A stretch of DNA of 64,000 nucleotides from Streptomyces spororaveus. GTDB lineage: Bacteria; Actinomycetota; Actinomycetes; Streptomycetales; Streptomycetaceae. Both the position numbers and the translations under genes were made by a program. Each line of letters opens with the position of its first letter. The first letter of the stretch is position 1. Location: the NCBI RefSeq assembly GCF_016755875.1, contig NZ_BNED01000005.1:5842001-5906000 (forward strand), given 5' to 3'. Under the pieces are notes generated by a model, which was not told the origin of the DNA, made no database searches, and saw only the letters and a list, made by a program, of their open reading frames with translations. Positions 56,862 through 64,000 of this stretch are shown here, piece by piece.

Positions 56862-57216
56862 TCATTTGGTGAGTCTTCGGTAGCAGATGAGGGTGCAGGC
56901 GATGCTGGCGAAGGCGAGGAAGTGGTCGGCTTTGCGTTCGTAGCGGCGGTGGAGGCGGCGGCAGCCGGCGAGCCAGGCCATGGTGCGTTCGATGGTCCAG
57001 CGGCGGCGGCCCAGTCGCTGTGAGGACTCGATACGTGCCCCTGTCGACAGGATTCGGACCTGTCAGACCCCCTTTTCAGGGCCCGCATGTTCACCGAGTC
57101 GATCGCGCAGCGGGACCAGTCCAGCTCACCGCGGGCGCCGAGCTCGTCGAGGACCAGGCGGTGGAGCTTGGCCCACACCCGGGGTGGGTGGGGCAATCCC
57201 GGTGGCGAGGGTTCGG
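56862..57216 (-). pseudogene. IS5-family transposase remnant
   Basis: The N-part KLHRLVLDELGARGELDWSRCAIDSVNMRALK is followed by a frameshift, then GLTGPNPVDRG in another frame. It joins directly to the C-terminal RIESSQRLGRRRWTIERTMAWLAGCRRLHRRYERKADHFLAF. The middle of the DDE domain (~90 residues) is gone. A typical IS end, GAGAGGTCATCTCATTTGG, lies at the 3' side (56851-56869); the other end is not visible and the LuxR gene abuts it. Confidence 0.85.
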
Positions 57217-57234
57217 TCGCCGGGGGCGGTTCCT

Positions 57235-58233
57235 CTATTCCGTGCCGGGGAGCCAGCCGCGCTGGACCGCGCGGACGCCGAACTCGAACCGGCTCGCGGC
57301 GCTCAGCTGTTCCATCAGGCCGTTGGCCAGCCGTCGGGCCGTGCGGGGCGAGACCGCGAGCCGCTTGGCGATCGCCTCGTCGGTCAGTCCCTGCGCCAGC
57401 AGCCGGATCACTGTGGTCTCCTGCGGGCTGAGCCCGCCCTCCTGCCGCTCTTCCGGGGATGCGCCCAGGGGCTGTGCGGTCGACCAGACGTTCTCGAAGA
57501 GCGCGCACAGCGCCGTCAGGGTGCCCTGGCCGGTGAGGACCACCGCGCCCGCCGAGCTGTCGTCGCTGCTGACCGGGATGACGGCGGTGGTCCGGTCGAA
57601 GATCATCAGCCGGGTCGGCAGGTCGGGAGCGGTCCGCACCTCTCCGCCGAGCTTGCCCAGCCACGTCGTGTAGGCCACGGTGGTCTGGCTGTTGCGCACG
57701 CTGTCCTGGAACAGGGACCGCATCCGTACCCCGCGGTCCAGCAGGGCCAGGTCGCTCGCCTTCGAGGCTTCCAGGGTCTCCGGCCGGTGGCCCCCGCCGG
57801 GCGCGAAGGTCATCAGATCGGTCTGGACCCCGTGCGCCAGGCCGCTGATCCGGGTTCGGATTTCGTCCAGGCCCACCAGTTGCTCCACGCCGGGGCTGGA
57901 GACGGTCGGGCTCAGATCGGCGAACTCCGCGATCAGCTGGGCGGCGGCCGCGCGCGATGCCTCGATGCGCAGTTGCTGAGCCGCGAGATCCGCCTGCTGG
58001 CGGGCCATCAGGATCTCCATGCCGACCTCGGGCGGGACGGCGTGGAGCTCTCCCTCCCGTTCGTAGGACGGGCGGATCAGGGCCAGCTCACTGAGCAGGT
58101 CCAGACTGCTCCGGATCTCCGCCTCGGATGTGCCGAGGTGGTCGGCAAGAGCGTGCACTCCGTCGCGCGGGCGCGCGAGCATGGTGCGGTAGACGGCCTC
58201 TGCGGTCGCGTCGAGGCCAAGTGCTGCCAGCAC
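57235..58233 (-). CDS. LuxR-type transcriptional regulator with TrmB-like N-terminus
   Basis: 332 residues. The N-terminal winged helix (AVYRTMLARPRDGVHALADHLGTSEAEIRSSLDLLSEL) is followed by a helical hairpin and a phospholipase-D-like sensor region. The C-terminal LuxR HTH (LSPQETTVIRLLAQGLTDEAIAKRLAVSPRTARRLANGLMEQL) completes it. GTG start with AGGGGGGGG before it; the minus-strand frame continues to 58338 but without a better site. Streptomycete relatives lie next to secreted-protein genes, as here. Confidence 0.82.
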   Translation of the reverse strand: MLAALGLDATAEAVYRTMLARPRDGVHALADHLGTSEAEIRSSLDLLSELALIRPSYEREGELHAVPPEVGMEILMARQQADLAAQQLRIEASRAAAAQLIAEFADLSPTVSSPGVEQLVGLDEIRTRISGLAHGVQTDLMTFAPGGGHRPETLEASKASDLALLDRGVRMRSLFQDSVRNSQTTVAYTTWLGKLGGEVRTAPDLPTRLMIFDRTTAVIPVSSDDSSAGAVVLTGQGTLTALCALFENVWSTAQPLGASPEERQEGGLSPQETTVIRLLAQGLTDEAIAKRLAVSPRTARRLANGLMEQLSAASRFEFGVRAVQRGWLPGTE

Positions 58234-58400
58234 AGCGGTTCCCCCCCCTGTGTACACCTCGTCAGTCAAGGCATGGAGATCATCCCACGTGGTGTTCGGC
58301 GGGGGGCAAGGAGTCCGTCCGTGGCCGATTCCGGTCAAGGACCCAACCGTCCAGCTTCGTGCTATTCGCCCGATGTGAAGTGTTCGGGAGAGTGGCGTGC

Positions 58401-58787
58401 ATGTATCTCATCCACGCCACCCTCCGCGCTCCTGCAGCGGGCGTTCAACTCCCGCCGCACACGCGCGAACTCGTCCGTGCGCTCGCCGATGCCGATGCCG
58501 AGGGCGGCAGCGTTGGCGGCTGTGGTCCAGTGGAGCACGTTTCCACGCATCCGCACGTGCTGCCGGATCCGATCCTCGGCGTATATCTGATCGCGGACAG
58601 CCTGCACACGGCGGAACGGCGTACGGAGGCGCTCTGCCGTCGCGCCCTCGACGAGGTGCCGGCTCTGCGGGGCTGGACCGTCGGGCGGGTCGGCGCACCT
58701 CTGGTCACGTCGTACTACGAGCAGCTCCTGCTGGCCTCTTCCGGACCGGCTGGACGAATTCGTCCAGGTCCGCTTTCGTCCAGCTGA
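58401..58787 (+). CDS. Hypothetical protein of streptomycete secreted-peptide loci
   Basis: 128 residues, MYLIHATLRAPAAGVQLPPHTRELV...VEHVSTHPHVLPDPILGVYLIADSLHTAERRTEALCRRAL, no signal or membrane segment. I recall the type from streptomycetes but no function. Divergent from the LuxR regulator and 145 nt before a small secreted-peptide gene. Confidence 0.7.
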   Translation: MYLIHATLRAPAAGVQLPPHTRELVRALADADAEGGSVGGCGPVEHVSTHPHVLPDPILGVYLIADSLHTAERRTEALCRRALDEVPALRGWTVGRVGAPLVTSYYEQLLLASSGPAGRIRPGPLSSS

Positions 58788-58931
58788 AATCCCTTCCACC
58801 CACCCTGAGCTGCGACGAAAGTAGTGATCGCCGGAAGGGAACACCCCAGAAGGCAACACCGGACGAAACGTCACCGCGGGACGCGAGACCGGAACAGCCA
58901 CGCATCGCAGCTCTCGCAAAGGACCACTCCC

Positions 58932-59099
58932 ATGCTTCGCACCCACCTCGCCAAGGCCGCCGCGGTCGCTGCCCTCGCCGCCGTCATCACCCCGGCCCTT
59001 GCCGCCCACGGAGCCGACGGCGCCGCCGCCACCCGGGTCACCGCCACCACTGCGTGGCAGACCGCCCCGGTCGGCAAGAACACCACCGCCTGGGAGTAG
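58932..59099 (+). CDS. Small secreted peptide (55 aa)
   Basis: 55 residues: signal peptide (HLAKAAAVAALAAVITPALAA) and a ~30-residue mature part ending APVGKNTTAWE. AAAGGACC seven nt upstream of ATG. Could be a signalling or RiPP-like precursor of the LuxR-linked locus; no modification enzyme is visible. The 218 nt to the next gene hold nothing else. Confidence 0.7.
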   Translation: MLRTHLAKAAAVAALAAVITPALAAHGADGAAATRVTATTAWQTAPVGKNTTAWE

Positions 59100-59317
59100 C
59101 CGGTCCCGCCGCCGGGGGAGTAGCCCGTACCGCTGCCCATGAGCAGCGCGTACCGCCGCCCCGTCGCGGCCCCCGAACTTCACCGCCCCACCGCTTCACC
59201 GCGCGCCGTGTCCGCCGGCCTGACAGCTGCTCCTGCAGGGCAGCCGTCCACCCGCCCCGGCGCACCCCCGATCTTCGGCCTTCCGCGCCCGCATCGTCCC
59301 GAAAGGACGGCCCTGCC

Positions 59318-60163
59318 GTGCTCACGCCCCACCGCCGCATCCTGCTGCTCGCCGCCGTCCCCGTGATCGCCGCGGCGACCCTGGCCACCGCGGAGTTCAC
59401 CAGCGCGTTCGCCGCCGACGAGCAGCCGGCCGCCCCCCGGGCCGCCGCTTCGGCCGTGCCCTCCCCGGCCGCAGGTTCGCCGACCGCGACCACGAAGCCC
59501 GCCGAGGGGGCCGGCACTCCGGCCGCCACCGTGGCGCCGTCCCCCGCAGGACCGGCGCCCTCGGCCACGGCCCGGCCGAAGACGGCCAGGCCGGCGGCGA
59601 CCGGCAAGGCGCCCGCCCCGCTCACCGTCCAGGAACTGCCCAACCAGGCGAAGGCGGGGTGGAAGCCGATCGGCTCGCCGAAGAGCCGTGATGTCGCCCC
59701 CAGCAGCAGCCTCAACGAATGTGCCGCTGTCGAAGGCGCGACCGGATGGCAGCAGCAGGGCTGGGCGAGCGCCGCGAAGACCCCTGCCATCCAGGACACC
59801 TTCACCTTCGCCACCCCGACCGATGCCGACCGCGCCCGCCAGGTGCTGAACACCCAGCTCGACGGCTGCCAGACCGCCCTGCGTGACGCGCAGACCAAGC
59901 AGGGCCGCACCCCCGACGCCACGTCCTCCCGTACCGCCACCAGCCCGGCAGCCGGTGCCTGGCAGTACCAGTGGACCGCCGTGCCGGGCATGTCGGCTCC
60001 GGGTGCGCAGACCCACCACGTCTATCTGGCCGCAGCCGGCAATGTGCTCACCGTCCTCCAGTACAGCGACCTGACCTCGGCCGGACAGGGCAACTCCGCC
60101 ACCCCTGCCTCCGACGCCGACCTCCTGACCACGCTCGCCGGAAGCCTCGCCCTCACTCGCTGA
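59318..60163 (+). CDS. Secreted protein with sensor-like domain
   Basis: 281 residues. Signal peptide, ~80 residues of Ala/Pro/Thr linker, then a mixed alpha/beta domain with Cys pair (LNECAAV, DGCQTAL) and GAWQYQWTAVPGMSAPGAQTHHVYLAAAGNVLTVLQY, reminiscent of PknH-type extracellular sensor domains. GTG 59318 with AAAGGACGG. Role unknown. Confidence 0.72.
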   Translation: MLTPHRRILLLAAVPVIAAATLATAEFTSAFAADEQPAAPRAAASAVPSPAAGSPTATTKPAEGAGTPAATVAPSPAGPAPSATARPKTARPAATGKAPAPLTVQELPNQAKAGWKPIGSPKSRDVAPSSSLNECAAVEGATGWQQQGWASAAKTPAIQDTFTFATPTDADRARQVLNTQLDGCQTALRDAQTKQGRTPDATSSRTATSPAAGAWQYQWTAVPGMSAPGAQTHHVYLAAAGNVLTVLQYSDLTSAGQGNSATPASDADLLTTLAGSLALTR

Positions 60164-60224
60164 GCCCCGTAGCTCCGTCCAGCGCTTCGACTTCCAGGCC
60201 TCAACCATTCAAGGAAACATCACC

Positions 60225-61562
60225 ATGCCTCGTACCAAGAGCACTCTGGCTTCCCTCGCGTCCCTGACCGTGCTCGCCGCCGCCGGTGCCGCCGTAACGC
60301 TCGCCGCTCCGGCCCAGGCCGCCTCCTCCGTGGGTGGCACTATCACCCGCGGCGAGGTGATAGCCCGCGCCCAGAGCTGGGTCGACCAGGGTGTGCCGTA
60401 CAACCAGGGCGCCTACCACTCGGACTCCAACGGCTCGTACCGGGAGGACTGCTCCGGATACGTGTCCATGGCCTGGCACCTGAACTCCAGCCTGGTCACC
60501 CAGACCCTGCCCAACGTGTCCACCAAGATCAGCTTCTCGCAGCTCAAGGCGGGTGACGCGATGGACTACACCGCCGCACACACCTTCCTGTTCGCGGGCT
60601 GGACCAACCAGGCCACGGGCGCCTTCACCTACTACGCCGAGAGCAACACCAACAACCCGACGCACGGCCCGACTGCGGCGAACATCAACAGCTCGTCCCT
60701 GGAGGGCTGGCCGACCAGCTACTACGACGCGCTGCGCTACGACAACATCGTCGACGACCCGGCTCCGGTGACGCATATGGCGCGGACGGTGGGTGGTGAC
60801 TTCAACGGTGACGGGAAGCAGGACATCGCCGGTATCGATGCGAACTACAACCTGAAGCTGTACACGGGTGACGGTGCGGGCAACGTCGGCGGCGGTACCA
60901 ACATGTTGGGCAGCAACGGTCTGTGGAAGGGCTTCAAGACCATCGCGGCCGGTGACTTCAATGGTGACGGCAAGCAGGACATCGCGGGCATTGACGCGAA
61001 CGACAACCTGAAGCTGTACACGGGTGACGGTGCGGGCAACGTCGGCGGCGGTACCAACATGTTGGGCAGCAACGGTCTGTGGAAGGGCTTCAAGACCATC
61101 GCGGCCGGTGACTTCAATGGTGACGGCAAGCAGGACATCGCGGGCATTGACGCGAACGACAACCTGAAGCTGTACACGGGTGACGGTGCGGGCAACGTCG
61201 GCGGCGGTACCAACATGTTGGGCAGCAACGGTCTGTGGAAGGGCTTCAAGACCATCGCGGCCGGTGACTTCAATGGTGACGGCAAGCAGGACATCGCCGG
61301 TATCGACGCGAACGACAACCTGAAGCTGTACACGGGTGACGGTGCGGGCAACGTCGGCGGCGGTACCAACATGTTGGGCAGCAACGGTCTGTGGAAGGGC
61401 TTCCGTTCCCTCCTGGCCGGTGACTTCAACTCCGATGGCAAGCAGGACATCGCGGGCATCGACGCCAACAACAACATGAAGCTCTACGCCGGCAACGGCG
61501 CGGGCACGGTCAGCGGCGGCAGCAACATGCTCGGCAGCAACGGCCTCTGGTCCGGCTTCTAA
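60225..61562 (+). CDS. NlpC/P60-type hydrolase with VCBS/FG-GAP repeats
   Basis: 445 residues. Signal peptide; NlpC/P60-like domain ~40-180 with Cys in EDCSGYVSMAW and His in AAHTFLFAGW. Then five ~52-residue repeats built on DFNGDGKQDIAGIDAN (EF-hand-like Ca2+ loop) and MLGSNGLWKGF. Repeats two to four are nearly identical at DNA level. Extracellular peptidoglycan endopeptidase with a wall- or glycan-binding propeller tail. Confidence 0.85.
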   Translation: MPRTKSTLASLASLTVLAAAGAAVTLAAPAQAASSVGGTITRGEVIARAQSWVDQGVPYNQGAYHSDSNGSYREDCSGYVSMAWHLNSSLVTQTLPNVSTKISFSQLKAGDAMDYTAAHTFLFAGWTNQATGAFTYYAESNTNNPTHGPTAANINSSSLEGWPTSYYDALRYDNIVDDPAPVTHMARTVGGDFNGDGKQDIAGIDANYNLKLYTGDGAGNVGGGTNMLGSNGLWKGFKTIAAGDFNGDGKQDIAGIDANDNLKLYTGDGAGNVGGGTNMLGSNGLWKGFKTIAAGDFNGDGKQDIAGIDANDNLKLYTGDGAGNVGGGTNMLGSNGLWKGFKTIAAGDFNGDGKQDIAGIDANDNLKLYTGDGAGNVGGGTNMLGSNGLWKGFRSLLAGDFNSDGKQDIAGIDANNNMKLYAGNGAGTVSGGSNMLGSNGLWSGF

Positions 61563-61593
61563 ACCCCAGCCCCTCCCAGCGTCTCCGCAGTGG

Positions 61594-61620
61594 GGTCCGG
61601 ACCTCATCGAGGTCCGGACC
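61594..61620. terminator. Palindromic hairpin
   Basis: GGTCCGGACCTC-ATC-GAGGTCCGGACC: perfect 12-bp stem, 32 nt after the stop, without a U tail. May act as terminator or processing site. Confidence 0.6.
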
Positions 61621-61678
61621 TCGGCCGGGCCATGCCCTCCCCCCCGTCGAGTAAGTTCCTCTCAGAAGCGAGAAGTTG

Positions 61679-62848
61679 ATGTCCAGCAAGCGCACCCTGT
61701 CGGCCGCCCTCGTCGTCCTGATCTCCGGCTCCGCCCTCTGCCTGAACGTCGCCACCGCCGGCGCCGCCTCCGTGAGCACGTGGGACAAGGTCGCCGCGTG
61801 CGAGAGCGGCGGGAACTGGAGCATCAACACCGGGAACGGCTACTACGGAGGTCTCCAGTTCTCCCCGTCGACCTGGACGGGATTCGGAGGCGCAACCTAC
61901 GCCGCCCGCGCCGACCAGGCCACCAAGCAGCAGCAGATCCTCATAGGCGAGAAGGTCCTCGCGGCCCAGGGCCAGGGGGCTTGGCCCAGCTGCGGACCGG
62001 CGGCCGGCCTGGGCAGCGACCACGCCGATCCCTACCCGGCCGACCCGGCTCCCGCTCCGGTCATGGCGCGGACCACGGCCGGTGACTTCAATGGTGACGG
62101 GAAGCAGGACATCGCGGGTATCGATGCGAACTACAACCTGAAGCTGTACACGGGTGACGGTGCGGGTCATGTCGGTGGCGGTACCAACATGTTGGGCAGC
62201 AACGGTCTGTGGAAGGGCTTCAAGACCATCGCGGCCGGTGACTTCAATGGTGACGGGAAGCAGGACATCGCGGGCATCGACGCGAACTACAACCTGAAGC
62301 TGTACACGGGTGACGGTGCGGGCAACGTCGGCGGCGGTACCAACATGTTGGGCAGCACCGGCCTGTGGAAGGGCTTCGAGACCATCACGGCCGCTGACTT
62401 CAACCGTGACGGGAAGCAGGACATCGCGGGTATCGATGCGAACTACAACCTGAAGCTGTACACGGGTGACGGTGCGGGCAACGTCGGCGGCGGTACCAAC
62501 ATGTTGGGCAGCAACGGTCTGTGGAAGGGCTTCAAGGCGATCGCGGCCGCCGACTTCACCTTCGACAACACGGTGGACATCGCCGGTATCGACGCGAACT
62601 CCAACCTGAAGCACTACGAGGGTGACTCCAAGGGCCAGCTCGCCGGCGGCCAGGACATGCTGGGCAGCACAGGCCTGTGGAAGGGCTTCCGGTCCCTGAT
62701 GGCAGCGGACTTCGACGGTGACGGCCACGCGGACATCGCGGGCATCGACGCCAACAACAACATGAAGCTGTATCTGGGTGACCACGGGGGCCGGGTCAGC
62801 GGCGGTACCGACATGCTCGGCAGCAACGGCCTCTGGGCCGGCTTCTAG
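61679..62848 (+). CDS. Resuscitation-promoting factor with VCBS/FG-GAP repeats
   Basis: 389 residues. Signal peptide; Rpf lysozyme-like domain ~33-110 (WDKVAACESGGNWSINTGNGYYGGLQFSPSTWTGFGG, catalytic Glu in the ACESGGNW motif). Then five ~52-residue repeats of the same family as in the previous gene. Rpf proteins cleave wall glycan to wake dormant cells. The start ATG 61679 is chosen over a TTG one codon upstream. Confidence 0.9.
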   Translation: MSSKRTLSAALVVLISGSALCLNVATAGAASVSTWDKVAACESGGNWSINTGNGYYGGLQFSPSTWTGFGGATYAARADQATKQQQILIGEKVLAAQGQGAWPSCGPAAGLGSDHADPYPADPAPAPVMARTTAGDFNGDGKQDIAGIDANYNLKLYTGDGAGHVGGGTNMLGSNGLWKGFKTIAAGDFNGDGKQDIAGIDANYNLKLYTGDGAGNVGGGTNMLGSTGLWKGFETITAADFNRDGKQDIAGIDANYNLKLYTGDGAGNVGGGTNMLGSNGLWKGFKAIAAADFTFDNTVDIAGIDANSNLKHYEGDSKGQLAGGQDMLGSTGLWKGFRSLMAADFDGDGHADIAGIDANNNMKLYLGDHGGRVSGGTDMLGSNGLWAGF

Positions 62849-62908
62849 AACCCGGCCCCGTCCGTCCTTCGCTCGCCCCTTCCCCACCCCTAAGCAAGGT
62901 ATCTGTCA

Positions 62909-64000
62909 TGCAGAAGATCTCCAGTCGTAGGGCACTGGTGGCCCAAGGCGCGCTGGCGCTGTCTCTCGCGGTCACCGCCACGCTCGCCTCCGACGGCTTC
63001 GTCACAGCGGCGGCAGCGCAGCCGGCTGTACGTTCGGCGGCCCTGCAGACCGATGTGGCGGGCAGCGGAGTCCAGCTCACCGAGGCCCCCCGCGACCACC
63101 AGCTCTTCCCCCGCGACCTTGCCACGAACAACGCCGCCGTCACCATTGCCGGCAGCGTCACGCAGGCCGGCGCCACCTCGATGCGCCTGGACATCGCGCG
63201 GGACGGGGCGTCGCTGTCGAGCAGCAGCGTCCCGGTGAGCGGTGCCGGATCGACGTTCACCTTCGCGCCCCGGATCCCGGCGAGTCTGAACAGCTATTCC
63301 TTCAGCCTCTACTCCGTCTCCGGTTCCACCGCCACGCTGCAGAGCACGTGGAACGACATCGTGGCGGGCGATGTGTTCATCGTGAGCGGCCAGTCCAATG
63401 CCGCCGCCCGCCAGCACTTCCCGTCCAATCCCGGAAACCCGTCTGACACCTCCAACTCCAGCAGCGCGGACCGGTCGCCCTGGGTGCGTACCTTCGGATC
63501 GTCCACGTCCGACCCCGCGTCCGCCACGCAGGACGACACCTGGCAGGTCGCGGAGGGCGACTCCTACCAGGTCTCGGGGGCGATCGGCCAGTACGGGCTC
63601 CGCCTGGGCCGCCAGGAAGTGAACACGTACGGCATCCCCATCGCCATCCTGCAGGGCGGTCACGAGGGTCGCCCGGTCTCCTTCTTCCAGCGCAACGACG
63701 CGAACCCCGCGGACGCCGGCACCAATTACGGACGCCTGCTGGGCCGTGCCCGGCGGGCGGGGGTGCAGAGCCAGGTCCGTGGCATCTTCTGGTACCAGGG
63801 AGAGTCCGACAACAACAACGTCGCGAGCCAGACCTCCGGATTCAAGTCCCTCCTGGCCGACTGGAAGACCGACTTCACGGGCGTGGAGCACGTGTACGCC
63901 CACCAGATCCGCAACGGTTGTCTCGATGCCACCGGCGCGCCCCAGAACTCGTACGAGGAGCGCGAGGCGCAGCGGCAGTACGCAGCCCTCCCGGGCGTCA
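62909..64000 (+). CDS. Secreted SGNH-type (sialate O-acetylesterase-like) esterase, 5' part
   Basis: 364 codons seen; continues past the window end. Signal peptide (RRALVAQGALALSLAVTATLA), an N-terminal beta domain, then the esterase: DVFIVSGQSNAAARQ near 155 (catalytic Ser block) and GIFWYQGESDNNNV near 292. The Asp/His block would lie beyond the edge. Likely deacetylates glycans outside the cell. ATG 62909. Confidence 0.85.

Overview
The window is a high-GC actinobacterial chromosome segment, almost certainly from Streptomyces or a close relative. The signs are very strong G/C in third codon positions, many GTG starts, F420- and mycothiol-era enzyme families, XRE-DUF5753/DUF397 gene pairs, a tiny bL37 ribosomal protein gene and a KstR-type regulator. 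Most of it is ordinary core-arm content: small membrane proteins, secreted enzymes, regulators and transporters. Functions are assigned by reading motifs only; no database search was run.

Layout. 1-3924: end of a phosphoribosyltransferase, a HAD hydrolase and an O-methyltransferase in a translationally coupled run, then FmdB, DUF4383 and coiled-coil genes on the minus strand. 4030-6026: tRNA-Val(UAC) with a 1.96 kb relic genomic island bounded by a 38-bp copy of the tRNA 3' end; it carries a broken integrase and an intact NaeI-like restriction endonuclease with no methyltransferase beside it. 6256-14853: small genes including bL37, a TRADD-N-associated membrane protein, DedA, PhoD-like phosphatase, a secreted HNH nuclease and a manganese-riboswitch-controlled TMEM165/GDT1 exporter. 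15007-16327: giant palindromic repeat element A. 16643-25611: HAD, peptidoglycan-binding protein, MFS transporter with a winged-helix tail, and GT87/PAP2 membrane enzyme.

25950-28606: CYP125-like P450 and FadA5-like thiolase, divergent, with KstR-like operators between them. 29449-35630 (minus): a B12-riboswitch-led operon for an ECF-type transporter with two secreted, membrane-anchored partners. 35665-38639: MBL hydrolase, aldehyde dehydrogenase and ferredoxin, again with KstR-like boxes. 38777-40207: palindromic element B, homologous to element A. 40292-44337: the KstR-like regulator and a glycosyltransferase / methyltransferase / prenyltransferase-fold operon with a consensus-matching KstR box in front.

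44342-56811: small membrane and lipoprotein genes, a 418-bp palindrome, LLM oxidoreductase, amidase, methyltransferase, two Ser/Thr kinases flanking an XRE/DUF397 pair, and a DNA-alkylation-repair protein. 56862-57216: an IS5-type transposase relic. 57235-64000: LuxR-type regulator, small secreted peptide and secreted proteins, two cell-wall hydrolases (NlpC/P60 and Rpf) sharing near-identical 52-residue repeats, and the start of a secreted SGNH esterase.

The strongest candidates for something undescribed are the two 1.3-1.4 kb palindromic elements, which share a 128-nt apex hairpin and 63-bp tandem units in the arms and both lie between convergent genes. Next come the orphan NaeI island and the B12 ECF operon with an intrinsic-factor-like partner.
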